64,000 nt of DNA, taken from Oscillospiraceae bacterium (lineage in GTDB: Bacteria > Bacillota > Clostridia > Oscillospirales > Ruminococcaceae). The notes under the pieces were generated by a model. The model was not told the DNA's origin. It made no database searches and worked only from the letters and a program-made list of their open reading frames with translations. Position numbers and translations under genes: made by a program. Below, piece by piece: positions 23,828 to 33,177 of this stretch. Numbering within the stretch: the first letter of the stretch is position 1; each line of letters opens with the position of its first letter. Location: the NCBI GenBank assembly GCA_025758045.1, contig CP107208.1, forward strand, positions 2,108,001-2,172,000, written 5' to 3'.

Positions 23828-24748
23828 ATGCAAACACAGTATTACGCCGGGTGGGACGGCGGCGGCACCAAGACCCTTTGCCGCGTTTTGTATCAGGATG
23901 GCACCGCGCCGCAGCCCTTTACCGCCGGTGCGCTCAACCCCAATGGCACCGTGGCGGGTCAGTGCGAGGCCACCGTGGCCGACCTGCTGCGCAATATGGC
24001 CGCGCTGCCGGGCGGGCTGGACGCCTGCCGCATGCTGTGCATCGGCGCGGCGGGCATCAGCAACCCGGCCACCCGGGTCCACCTGCAAAATGCCCTGCAG
24101 GCAGGCGGCTACCACGGCCCGGTCACCTTCACCGGCGACCAGCAGACCGCCCTGTACGGGGCCCTCGGCGGGCCGGGCGGCATCGTGCTCATCGCGGGCA
24201 CCGGCTCCATCTGCTACGGCCAAAGCACCGATGGCCGCGAAGCCCGCAGCGGCGGCTGGGGCAGCCTGATGGACGACGAGGGCGGCGGCTTCGCCCTGGG
24301 CCGGGACGCCCTGGCGGCGGTCGTTCGTGCCGAGGATGGCCGCATTGCCCCCACCGTGCTGCACGATGCAGTGTTCAAGGCGCTGCAGGTCGGCACCGTC
24401 CGGGAACTGATCGGCAAGATCTACGCACCGGGTTTCGGCAAGCGGGAGGTGGCCGCACTGGCCCCGCTGGTGGGGGCCGCCGCCGAACAGGGCGACGCCG
24501 CCGCCCTGCAAATTGTGGAAAAGGCAGGCCGCGAGCTGGCCCTGCTGGTGCGCCCGGTGGCCGAAAAGCTGGGGCTGCAATCGGCGCGTATCGCTTTTGC
24601 GGGCAGCGTGCTGCAAAAGTGCGCCCCGGTGCGCAGCGCCGCCCAAGCGCAGCTGCAAACCCTGCTGCCGCAGCTCACCCTGGCCGAGCCGCAGGGCGAC
24701 GCCGCTGCCGGTGCCGTGTTGCTGGCACGTTGCAAGGCAGAAGAATAA
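23828..24748 (+). CDS. BadF/BadG-type sugar kinase (N-acetylglucosamine/MurNAc kinase, MurK-like)
   Basis: ATP-dependent kinase of 306 residues with the ASKHA fold. The phosphate-1 loop GWDGGGTKT is at residues 8-16, CIGAAGISNP near 75, and IVLIAGTGSICYG near 120-132. The same family includes GlcNAc kinases and the MurNAc/GlcNAc kinase MurK. Since the cluster imports by ABC transporter, sugars arrive unphosphorylated and this kinase would supply MurNAc-6-P and GlcNAc-6-P. It is transcribed divergently from anmK; RBS AAAGGAG precedes the ATG at 23828, and a terminator follows. A MurNAc specificity is inferred from context. Confidence 0.85.
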   Translation: MQTQYYAGWDGGGTKTLCRVLYQDGTAPQPFTAGALNPNGTVAGQCEATVADLLRNMAALPGGLDACRMLCIGAAGISNPATRVHLQNALQAGGYHGPVTFTGDQQTALYGALGGPGGIVLIAGTGSICYGQSTDGREARSGGWGSLMDDEGGGFALGRDALAAVVRAEDGRIAPTVLHDAVFKALQVGTVRELIGKIYAPGFGKREVAALAPLVGAAAEQGDAAALQIVEKAGRELALLVRPVAEKLGLQSARIAFAGSVLQKCAPVRSAAQAQLQTLLPQLTLAEPQGDAAAGAVLLARCKAEE

Positions 24749-24767
24749 AAGTGTATAGACCCGGCTG

Positions 24768-24800
24768 AGAGGAGTGTATTAGGCACTCCTCTATTTTTTT
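24768..24800 (+). terminator. Terminator of the sugar kinase gene
   Basis: AGAGGAGTG pairs with CACTCCTCT around TATTAGG and is followed by ATTTTTTT. Confidence 0.85.
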
Positions 24801-24842
24801 GTCCAAGTTTTGCGCTATGTTTGGCTATGTAACAGGCCGGAC

Positions 24843-24863
24843 TTGCGCAATTTGTTTGCGCAA
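24843..24863. promoter_or_regulatory. Paired TTGCGCAA palindromes upstream of the pilus operon
   Basis: Two TTGCGCAA octamers (24843-24850 and 24856-24863) lie 13 bases apart in the AT-rich gap between kinase and pilus genes. The same octamer recurs near the malE-like gene (45078, 45249). They lie about 180 bases upstream of the predicted pilus promoter. No protein can be assigned. Confidence 0.35.
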
Positions 24864-25039
24864 ATTGATTGCACAAAACGCCAAAAAACGACAAAAAATG
24901 TGGAAGAAAGCCGTGAAAAAGAAAAAATACGCAAAGAATGACGCAAAAATGTGTTGAGCAAATTTACCAAATTCCACATTGTAGACTTTTACACAATGAC
25001 GAAAAATAAGGTGCAACGCCCATAAATCACCCATAGATA

Positions 25040-25068
25040 TTGAAATTTGAAGCAAAAAGTGTTATAAC
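25040..25068 (+). promoter_or_regulatory. Promoter of the pilus operon
   Basis: TTGAAA (25040-25045) and TATAAC (25063-25068) are 17 bases apart. The transcript would have a leader of about 235 bases before the adhesin start at 25312. Confidence 0.65.
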
Positions 25069-25157
25069 ATTATTAGAAATCCTTATAAGCGTAACGAATA
25101 AAAAGTGAGCGGCGCAGGAAACCCCAAAAAAATTGCTCAAAAACGCAACGGTTGCGC

Positions 25158-25205
25158 ATAATATCCCCTGGGGATATTATTTCACAGGTAGACCTGTGAA
25201 ATAAT
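25158..25205. promoter_or_regulatory. Two abutting perfect dyads in the pilus operon leader
   Basis: First dyad: ATAATATCCCC-T-GGGGATATTAT (25158-25180). Second dyad: ATTATTTCACAGGT-AG-ACCTGTGAAATAAT (25176-25205), which overlaps the first by five bases. Loops of one and two bases are too short for stable RNA hairpins as drawn, so they look more like DNA-binding sites, or a cruciform, than a terminator. They lie 95-150 bases downstream of the predicted promoter. The rest of 24803-25311 is AT-rich and shows no gene. Confidence 0.6.
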
Positions 25206-25311
25206 GCGTACTGTCAGCAGGCGATGTATTCGGCCGCCGCGGCACGCAAAATCCAGCCAACATTACAGACATACATAGAGCCACCGAAAGGAACAGAAAG
25301 GAAGGGAGCAG

Positions 25312-28300
25312 ATGTCTAAGCACAGCACCACCCACCGTACCCTGAGCCGCCGCCTGGCGGCCCTCCTGGCCGCCTTGGCCCTGCTCGCCGCCATGGCCCT
25401 GCCCGTTTATGCCGCGGCCCAGAACGAGGACGCCACGAAAATTGCTGAAACAGTTGAAACGGTCAACGAAACCGAAACGACCGACGACGCATCTGTATCC
25501 ACTGACCCCGACGACGCGACCGACACCACCCTGTCCGCCGATGACACCAACACCACCCCGGCAGGGGAGACCGCCACGGATGATACCCTTGATACCTCGG
25601 ACGAGGATACTAATAATGATGGCACCGAAGGCGCGAACATCGAGAACACAGGAACCGCCGACGATGCCGTCGCTCAGCCCGACAATGAGGTGGAGGATGA
25701 GGTTCGGGTACAGGAAGCAGCGACAAAAGAGGTAACCATTTACTTCTTAGCACCGAGCGGTTTTGACACAACTGCAACAGTAAAGTTTCATGCTCGTATT
25801 CAAGGTGAGCAGGACAACGATAATTGGTATACTGCCCAGATGACCGATTCTGGTAAAGCGGACCGGAATGGACGCAAAATTTTCTTTACAACAGTTTATC
25901 CAGGGCAGAGCCCTTCCTGCCCGTATAGTGGATATTCAAAGATTGAATTTATTACTTCTACTGCAAATGGTGACAAACTTGCAAGCTACTGGGGGCTTGG
26001 ACAAAACAGCCTTGAGTGGACAAGCGTATACACGTATGCCGACCAAATTTATGACGCTGATGCGGGTACTTGGACAGCATACACTCCTTTTGACCCCAAC
26101 AACCATCAAACGTTTGCTGGCAAGACAATGTTCTTCCAAAACCAGAGCGGCACTGACCTTGCAAATGTACAAGCAGTATTTTGCGAAAAAACAAACAACG
26201 GTTTGCAACCAGTCGAAACCATCGATTTGAAAGCCATTGCTGTCGGCAAGTGCGTTTCGTTCAAAATCCCTAAAAAAGATTGCACTTACATCCGCTTCAT
26301 TGTAGATGGAAAAGAAACATCGCTGTACAATTTCTATGACCAGCAAGATGAAGGGGAAAATAATAGACATTTCCTGTACGACAGCGGCACAGCCTGCTAC
26401 GTCTATAAGGGAAACGATAATGACAGCAGTTGGACGATTCCACAGGGAACGATAACAGTCTACTTTGACGCAACATTCTCCAGCGCATACACGGAATACA
26501 ATGGTGCCGCTCTTTCAATCCCTAATGGGGAAAGCAAAGATGTGTATTGCTGCTTCAAAAATGATAGTAAAGGGACAACGTCTAATGCTCAAAAAATGAC
26601 TTCGCTCGGGAACAACCTCTATTCCGTTGAGGTTCCCGGGGGCTACAGCGAAATCATGTTCTCGGGCGATAAACGAACCAGCCCCGCCAACAGTGGTGCC
26701 AGCACGGATTGGGTGCCCATTGATTGGAGCCTGGACAAACCGTGCTATATGGCTGATACAAACGATGCGGTCGTCTATAATAGCGGCGCTTCCCGCGGAG
26801 GCTACTGGACAGAAAAAGATGATGTTCGGGATGCCGAAGCCAGAAAAGGCACCACAGTTGTAGACATCGATAACACAACTTCGTTTGTGCGTGACAGCGC
26901 GACAAAGTATGTAACCACTACACTTTACGACTATTATACAGATTGGGAACTGAACGGCAACAACCGTGACGCTTATGACAATGGTTTCAGCGTATCCCAC
27001 CGCAGCTGGGTACCGTTCCGCCAGTTTGACCTTGCATTAAGCGATTATTACAAAACATCAGGAAGTTCTTCCAACGTTACCAATGCGGTGAAATATCCGA
27101 TTTATACAGGGCACTTCCAACCGGGCGAGTATGGCGGTGATTATAAATTTGTTGATCTCCATAATCAACTGCAAATGAATTTGTTTGGCTTTGATGAAGG
27201 CCGCAAATTTATGGTGGATAACAACTCGTCCCTGTGCACGAAGGATAATGAGAAAAATCACGGTAATCTCACCGTTCAGGGTATCGTGGCTGATGATGCA
27301 ACCAATACCAGCAAAGACGGGCTGCCGGTCATGCGTGGAACGGAGAATTCCAGCAAGCCGCTAGTTGAACCGCATTTTAACACAGAGTTCCTATTGGGGA
27401 CTAACTCCAAACACACAAAACTTGGCGAAGTCTATAAAAATGTAGCTTTCCCGTTTACCCAAAATGATGTGTTCGGCGACGGAATCAAGTATTGGAGTTT
27501 TGACGCAGCCGAAACAACTCTTTACCTGAAGCAGGATAAGGACGATGATTCGTACTTCCTGCAGAGTTCGACCAACAAAAAGGCATCTAAAAACCGCGGA
27601 GCAGATTCTACGGAAAAGGGTGAGACCGGTTTCTTCCCGTTCAATGAAACAGTTAAAGACGGTGCATCGGCCAACAATTATAACTATGGTTTTGGTGCAC
27701 GGCTGCAGTTCGACTTCACCTTGACGGATGATGGCATGGTAGAGGGAAATGAAGGGAAAAAGCCTATCAGGTTCTTCTTCTCAGGCGATGACGATGTTTG
27801 GGTGTTCATTGATGGAAAGTTGGCCTTGGATGTTGGCGGCGCACACGCTAAGGCGTCTGGTCTGCTAGAATTCAGCGTAGATGGTTCGTCAGAGTATGCA
27901 ACCGCCTATGTAAGCGGTGTAAAGGCTGGTGGTACATCAGAGGAAGACGTTAGAACAGGCTCTACACTTCAGGTGAAATATAAGCCGTCTGAAAATGCTA
28001 GCGAAATTCCAATTGAGTTCAACTACAAAGGCAAAACAATCAATCTTAAAAAAGGCACCACCCACACCCTTACCATGTACTACATGGAGCGCGGCATGTG
28101 GGAGTCCAACATGGCGGTTGCGTTCAACTTCCCGGATTATAACGAGCTGCAGGTGAAAAAGGAAGTCGACGTTAACGGTGTCAACGACCTTTTCAAAAAT
28201 TGCTTCAAGGATAAAAGGTTCTTCAACTTCACCATCAGGAACCAGGCTACCCATTATGGCACGAATGATGCAAAGGGCGATACAGTAACCACCATCAACC

Positions 28301-30774
28301 TGTTGGAGCCTACCAAGAGTACCTCTGACAAAAAAGATTTCACTACAACAGTGCCCTCCACAACAGACACGGGTGATGAAAACAGATTCAAAATAGTGAA
28401 CAGCCCGCCCGCTGATCTGAAGGTCACTGATGGTACAACCCTGTTGAATTGGTTTGCCGAGCTCGAAGACCTGACCCCGTCACCGGGTTCCAACAAGAAC
28501 AAACGCTACGGTATCCTGAGGCTGGACGGCGACCAGACCATCGACATCTCCGGCATGAGCTACCTCAGCTTTGACGTTTATGTCGACTCGAAGGCGGGCG
28601 ACGCCGCGCTGAGCAACATGTACCTGGAGCTGCGGGACAGCAAAGGCAAGCAAAAAGGCTGTCTTGGCCAGACGTTCATAGGCGGCAAAGATCTTTACGG
28701 CCAGGTCGAAATGCACAACAGACAGTGGATCACCGTCAAGCTGAGCCTGGACGATGTGAAGGCAGAGGAAGGCTTTGACGAGCGCAATGTAAAGGAACTG
28801 CGGTTTGGCTGCAACTACCCGCGCAGCATTTATTTGCGCAACATCGTGTTCTCGTCCAAAGCGGTGCCCCAGACAGTTACCGGCTTTACCACCAAGCAGG
28901 AGGACATTGCGGATTACGGCTCAGCCCAAGAGGGCAAGCTGATGCCCGCCGTGAATGCGCAGTACACCTCGGATGCCGAGAAAGGCACGATGGTGGTGGA
29001 TAAAAACGGCGGTTTCGTCCTGAAAACTGGCGAGACGATCAGCTTTAAGGACCAGTTCCGCCGCGGCAGCTACCTGTCCATCAACGAGCAAGTCGACAAA
29101 AATCTGTTTGACACGCAATGGACCATCTATGAAGATGGGAAGGCGGTTACATCGACAAAAGAGGGAGACGGCAAGAAGCTAACGCTTGATGGCGATTCTA
29201 TAAGTCTCAAAGATAAGACTGGCACTGCCCCCGACGATGGCCGTATCGAAGTAAAAAATGCCGAAGGCGACGCCGCGCAAATTGCCCCTAATTATAATGC
29301 CTACGACGGCATCAAACCCAGCAAGAAAGACGAAAACGATAATACCATCGTTTTCCGCTCTTACGCGAACCCCGACGCTACGGATGCAGAAGGCGAGACC
29401 CAGTTGAAGGTCGTGTTTGTCAACACGGTCAAAACCGGCAGCCTGACCATCAACAAGGTGCAGGACGGAAAAGGCGATAGCTTAGATGGCAAAACGTACA
29501 AGTTTATGGTCCGCTTCACCAACGTTGGCGGCCATGCGCTGGAAGACGAGGCCATTGTAGAACCGTATGAGGTGACAGTTGGCAAGCCGTGTGTCATTAA
29601 CAATATCCCCGTTGGCACACGCTTCACCATTGAGGAAGTAACGCCTACGGATGGTTCCAAGCTGACGAACGTATCGGTCACCGGTGGTGGCAGCGGCACC
29701 ATGGTCTTGAACAATCAAACCGTGCGCGGTTCTATCGTTGCAGGCGACGAGAATAAGGCCGTAGCGACCTTCACCAACACCAAGCAGGAAACGCTGGATA
29801 TTACCGGCACAAAGATTTGGAAGAATGCTGACAACAGCCTAATGACGGAGCATCCGGCCACGATTTATGTGCAGCTGCAGCGCCGCTGTGTTGGCGAGAC
29901 ATCGGAATTGTCCTGGACACCTGTTACATACCTGAACGAGACTTACACAAGGGTTGAGCAAAAATATGAAGGTATGAAATTCAGCTTCCTGGGCCTGCCT
30001 GCTAAGGATTACGACGGCGGAAACCAGACGCCCTACGAGTACCGTGTAGTCGAAGGTTCCGTTGACAATAAGGGAGTTTTCCAAGCGGTTGATGATGAGA
30101 AAACCATCACGATTGGCGAGAAGGTTTACAGCGTCACTTATAAGTATACGGCCTCGAAACCCGATGATTCAAGTAACAACAATGCAAAGCAGACCGTGAC
30201 CATCACCAACACGCAGCAAGACCCGAAGTTTACGTTGGATGTTACCAAGAAGTCGGCCGAGAACGATGGCGAGAACGACAAGCAGAAGCTGCTGGAAGGT
30301 GTTGAGTTCACGCTGGAAAAGCTGGATGAGAACGGCCAGGTGGATACAAGCTTTGAAACAAAAACCGGCATTACCGACGGACAAGGTGTACTGAAGCTGA
30401 AAAATTCTGGTGGAAGCACATCCGATAAAGCTTTTGCCGACTTGGAGGCCGGTACCTACCGCCTGACCGAGACAAAGACAGCGGAGGGCTACAACCTGCT
30501 GTCGGCGCCGATTGTTATTACCTTTACAAAAGATGGTCAGTGCCGGATTGGGAATGATGCCCTCATGCAAGCCAAAAACGACACAATCTTTACAGGCGAT
30601 GCCGTAAACGGCTACAAGTTGGCCTTGACCGTCTTGAACAGAAAGACACCTGCGCTGCCGCATACGGGTGCGGATGCGCCTAGCTTGTGGCTGCTGATCG
30701 GGCTGCCGCTGGCAGTGGCGGGGTTGTTGATACTGGTATTCCGTTACAACAAGAAAGGGGGACGGACGCGTTAA
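25312..30774 (+). CDS. Large LPXTG surface adhesin with fibro-slime and Cna-B domains, probable pilus tip
   Basis: Cell-wall-anchored protein of 1820 residues. A signal peptide (RRLAALLAALALLAAMALPVYA) is followed by an acidic Thr/Asp/Glu linker to about residue 140. Then come at least two similar beta-sandwich modules (TIYFLAPSGFD... near 144; ITVYFDATFSS... near 380) reminiscent of starch-binding modules, and a fibro-slime-type domain (RFFFSGDDDVWVFIDGKLAL near 820, with TLTMYYMERGMWESNMAVAF near 918). Three Cna-B type repeats occupy about 1370-1760. The sorting signal LPHTG is at 1782-1786, followed by a TM and a basic tail. It lacks an obvious pilin Lys motif and precedes the backbone gene by 45 bases, as tip proteins do. 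Base composition in the middle is more AT-rich than in neighbours. Ligand unknown. Confidence 0.85.
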   Translation: MSKHSTTHRTLSRRLAALLAALALLAAMALPVYAAAQNEDATKIAETVETVNETETTDDASVSTDPDDATDTTLSADDTNTTPAGETATDDTLDTSDEDTNNDGTEGANIENTGTADDAVAQPDNEVEDEVRVQEAATKEVTIYFLAPSGFDTTATVKFHARIQGEQDNDNWYTAQMTDSGKADRNGRKIFFTTVYPGQSPSCPYSGYSKIEFITSTANGDKLASYWGLGQNSLEWTSVYTYADQIYDADAGTWTAYTPFDPNNHQTFAGKTMFFQNQSGTDLANVQAVFCEKTNNGLQPVETIDLKAIAVGKCVSFKIPKKDCTYIRFIVDGKETSLYNFYDQQDEGENNRHFLYDSGTACYVYKGNDNDSSWTIPQGTITVYFDATFSSAYTEYNGAALSIPNGESKDVYCCFKNDSKGTTSNAQKMTSLGNNLYSVEVPGGYSEIMFSGDKRTSPANSGASTDWVPIDWSLDKPCYMADTNDAVVYNSGASRGGYWTEKDDVRDAEARKGTTVVDIDNTTSFVRDSATKYVTTTLYDYYTDWELNGNNRDAYDNGFSVSHRSWVPFRQFDLALSDYYKTSGSSSNVTNAVKYPIYTGHFQPGEYGGDYKFVDLHNQLQMNLFGFDEGRKFMVDNNSSLCTKDNEKNHGNLTVQGIVADDATNTSKDGLPVMRGTENSSKPLVEPHFNTEFLLGTNSKHTKLGEVYKNVAFPFTQNDVFGDGIKYWSFDAAETTLYLKQDKDDDSYFLQSSTNKKASKNRGADSTEKGETGFFPFNETVKDGASANNYNYGFGARLQFDFTLTDDGMVEGNEGKKPIRFFFSGDDDVWVFIDGKLALDVGGAHAKASGLLEFSVDGSSEYATAYVSGVKAGGTSEEDVRTGSTLQVKYKPSENASEIPIEFNYKGKTINLKKGTTHTLTMYYMERGMWESNMAVAFNFPDYNELQVKKEVDVNGVNDLFKNCFKDKRFFNFTIRNQATHYGTNDAKGDTVTTINLLEPTKSTSDKKDFTTTVPSTTDTGDENRFKIVNSPPADLKVTDGTTLLNWFAELEDLTPSPGSNKNKRYGILRLDGDQTIDISGMSYLSFDVYVDSKAGDAALSNMYLELRDSKGKQKGCLGQTFIGGKDLYGQVEMHNRQWITVKLSLDDVKAEEGFDERNVKELRFGCNYPRSIYLRNIVFSSKAVPQTVTGFTTKQEDIADYGSAQEGKLMPAVNAQYTSDAEKGTMVVDKNGGFVLKTGETISFKDQFRRGSYLSINEQVDKNLFDTQWTIYEDGKAVTSTKEGDGKKLTLDGDSISLKDKTGTAPDDGRIEVKNAEGDAAQIAPNYNAYDGIKPSKKDENDNTIVFRSYANPDATDAEGETQLKVVFVNTVKTGSLTINKVQDGKGDSLDGKTYKFMVRFTNVGGHALEDEAIVEPYEVTVGKPCVINNIPVGTRFTIEEVTPTDGSKLTNVSVTGGGSGTMVLNNQTVRGSIVAGDENKAVATFTNTKQETLDITGTKIWKNADNSLMTEHPATIYVQLQRRCVGETSELSWTPVTYLNETYTRVEQKYEGMKFSFLGLPAKDYDGGNQTPYEYRVVEGSVDNKGVFQAVDDEKTITIGEKVYSVTYKYTASKPDDSSNNNAKQTVTITNTQQDPKFTLDVTKKSAENDGENDKQKLLEGVEFTLEKLDENGQVDTSFETKTGITDGQGVLKLKNSGGSTSDKAFADLEAGTYRLTETKTAEGYNLLSAPIVITFTKDGQCRIGNDALMQAKNDTIFTGDAVNGYKLALTVLNRKTPALPHTGADAPSLWLLIGLPLAVAGLLILVFRYNKKGGRTR

Positions 30775-30819
30775 TTGTTCCCCAATACAAACAATAAACA
30801 AATGAAGAGAGGTAAAGTC

Positions 30820-33072
30820 ATGAAAAAGAAAAGCAGATTCTTGACAGGCCTGTTAAGCGCCGTCATGGCCCTCAGCCTGTGCGCCCTGCCGGCAATGGCA
30901 GCAGATGAAGGCAGTGGAACAACAACGACAAACACTGCAAATCCGGTTTGGACGGAAACGGAAGGTTCCATTACGATTCATAAGTATGAGTGGAACGAAA
31001 CAAGTAGAGGGCCTGCAACCGGCGAGCTAGGAGACGCAGCGAGTCTTCCTTCGAAAACTACTGATGACAAAACTGAAACGCCTACTCCGTTGGCAGGTGC
31101 AACCTTTACCGTTTATAAGGTTAAGGATGCAGACGAACTGAAAAATTATTATGATGGTAAAGTTGTAGAAGGTTGGCCTGCAAGCTGGGCAGAATATGCA
31201 GAAAAGGATTCTGCTACCGGCAGTTATAAACTGAGGAGTGGCGTGTCTTTAACTCCATTCGGTTCGAAAACGACAGATACCAATGGCGTTGCTCAGTTTG
31301 GCAAAGTGCAGGGGGAAAATGAGAAGACAGAAGTATTGCCTTTGGGTCTTTACCTTGTGCTTGAAACCAAAACACCGGATTCTGTCAAGACTGCATGTGA
31401 GCCGTTCTTTGTCTCTGTTCCTATGACAAAAGTCTCGGGTGATACGAATGGCGGTCTGACTGATTGGCTGTACGATGTTCATGTCTTCCCGAAAAACTCT
31501 ACTGCATATGGTCAGGCTGTTTTGCAGAAAGTCGGTAAGCAGAGCGGTACGGATCAAGAAGTTACAGCCATGCAGGGCTACAAGTTTAAGCTCTATAAGA
31601 AGAATGATGTCGGAACATGGACTTGGATTGAGAAGAAGCCTGCAAATGGCGTAGATAATGCAGGCGAGTTGCTTGACGCAGATAATAAAACGGGTGTCCT
31701 TACCACGGGTGCAGATGGCAAAATCAGCGTTTCTGGTTTGACCAAAGGTGTATATGCCTTTGTGGAAACTGAAGTTAATGCAAACGATGGTTACATTTTG
31801 GATTCCGGCATTGCCTATGTTTTTAAGATCGATGGCAATGGCGATATGGTTGCAGCGACCAACGATGATGTTAAAGACGTGAAATACCCTGAAGAAAATG
31901 TAACGAGCTTTGACACTAATGTTTTTAGTGAAGCACAGGTTAAAGTAAAGAACTACAAGCCGGACTTCAAAAAGGAAATTAAAGGTCATAAGGATGCAGA
32001 CTATGGCATTGGTGATGATGTTCCGTATACTCTGACTGTCAATGTTCCTGAAAACGTTGCAAAACTGAGGACTTTCACCGTATCTGATGAAATGAATAGC
32101 GACCAGCTGGTTGTTAATGATAATAGTATTGATGTTAAAGGTGTAAAAGCTGGCGAAACTGAAGAAATGACACTTGAAGAGGGCGAGGGTAAGGAGTATA
32201 CCCTGACGCCAATGAGTGCTACGGGTAAGTCTGGCTTTACGATTGCATTTGATACTAAAAAGATTGCTGCATATGCAGGTGGAACCATTACCATTACCTA
32301 TACCGCAAAGCTCCAGGCCAAAGCTTCGGTTGGTGAAGTGGGCAATGTAAACAGTGCCGACCTGAAATACTCCAAGAAGACAGATATTAAAACTACCGAA
32401 GATGATCATCCGTATGATATCCATGACGAAGCTGTTGTTTATACGTTCAAGACTGGCATCCTGAAAAAGGGTGGTAGTGCGAATGGCGAAGCGCTGAAGG
32501 ATGTTGAATTTACCCTTTATAAAAAGGTTGATGCAAAAAAAGATACGGTGAGCAAAGATGGCACCACCGTTACGTTTATGGGTACTACTAAGCCCATTTT
32601 AACGCCTGCGGAAGCAAAAGCAAAAAAACTGAACGCTACTGATGGTGGTACTGAGCCTCAGTGGTTTGCTGCTATGAATTTGAAGACGGGCGACGACGGT
32701 AAGGATGTTGCAAATGGTTTGCCGACTGGCGAGTATAAGCTGGTTGAAACCAAGACTCACGAAGGCTATAACCTGTTGACTGAGCCGGTGGACGCAAACC
32801 TGACTCTGGACTGCACCACCACATGGAGTAAAAAGGATACCTTTGATAACACGGGTAAACTGATTAAGAATGAATACAGTAAGACCGAGGTTAAGAATAG
32901 CGATAAAACTCCGTACAAATATGCAGAGATCGTCATCATCAACCGCAAGGGCTTCAACCTGCCCCGTACCGGTGGTTTCGGCACCCTGCTGTTCAGCGGC
33001 ATTGGCGCACTGCTGGTCGTCGGCGGTGTCGGCGTGCTGATGTCCACCAAGAAAAAGAAGGGCAATGGCTGA
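30820..33072 (+). CDS. Major (backbone) pilin, LPRTG-anchored, Cna-B type
   Basis: Pilus shaft protein of 750 residues. A signal peptide (residues 1-28, ending PAMAA) precedes GSITIHKYEW, typical of SpaA-type pilins. The pilin motif WLYDVHVFPKN is present, with Lys225 the probable isopeptide donor for sortase polymerisation. The E-box-like GEYKLVETKTHEGYNLL (Glu643) supports internal isopeptide bonds. The sorting signal LPRTG is at 714-718, then a TM and KKKKGNG. The ATG at 30820 follows AGAGAGG; the upstream in-frame start lacks an RBS. Gene composition is AT-rich compared with the sortases behind it, suggesting a transferred or diversifying gene. Confidence 0.92.
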   Translation: MKKKSRFLTGLLSAVMALSLCALPAMAADEGSGTTTTNTANPVWTETEGSITIHKYEWNETSRGPATGELGDAASLPSKTTDDKTETPTPLAGATFTVYKVKDADELKNYYDGKVVEGWPASWAEYAEKDSATGSYKLRSGVSLTPFGSKTTDTNGVAQFGKVQGENEKTEVLPLGLYLVLETKTPDSVKTACEPFFVSVPMTKVSGDTNGGLTDWLYDVHVFPKNSTAYGQAVLQKVGKQSGTDQEVTAMQGYKFKLYKKNDVGTWTWIEKKPANGVDNAGELLDADNKTGVLTTGADGKISVSGLTKGVYAFVETEVNANDGYILDSGIAYVFKIDGNGDMVAATNDDVKDVKYPEENVTSFDTNVFSEAQVKVKNYKPDFKKEIKGHKDADYGIGDDVPYTLTVNVPENVAKLRTFTVSDEMNSDQLVVNDNSIDVKGVKAGETEEMTLEEGEGKEYTLTPMSATGKSGFTIAFDTKKIAAYAGGTITITYTAKLQAKASVGEVGNVNSADLKYSKKTDIKTTEDDHPYDIHDEAVVYTFKTGILKKGGSANGEALKDVEFTLYKKVDAKKDTVSKDGTTVTFMGTTKPILTPAEAKAKKLNATDGGTEPQWFAAMNLKTGDDGKDVANGLPTGEYKLVETKTHEGYNLLTEPVDANLTLDCTTTWSKKDTFDNTGKLIKNEYSKTEVKNSDKTPYKYAEIVIINRKGFNLPRTGGFGTLLFSGIGALLVVGGVGVLMSTKKKKGNG

Positions 33073-33120
33073 TTGACACCCCTCTTTTAGCAAACAAAAC
33101 GAATCAAACCATACACCAAA

Positions 33121-33150
33121 AGGGGAAGGGCCGGTTCCGGCTCTTCCCCT
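33121..33150 (+). other. Intercistronic hairpin between pilin and sortase
   Basis: AGGGGAAGGGCCGG pairs with CCGGCTCTTCCCCT across a two-base turn, with one G-T pair. No T-run follows, so it is more likely an mRNA-stabilising or processing hairpin that keeps pilin mRNA in excess over sortase mRNA than a full terminator. Confidence 0.6.
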
Positions 33151-33177
33151 ATGGTGGGTTTTGAAAGGATTTTTGCC

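Noticed and set aside
25158..25205. Intrinsic terminator or riboswitch in the pilus leader
   Set aside because: Loops of one and two bases and no T-run; no known riboswitch core recognised. Listed as DNA dyads.
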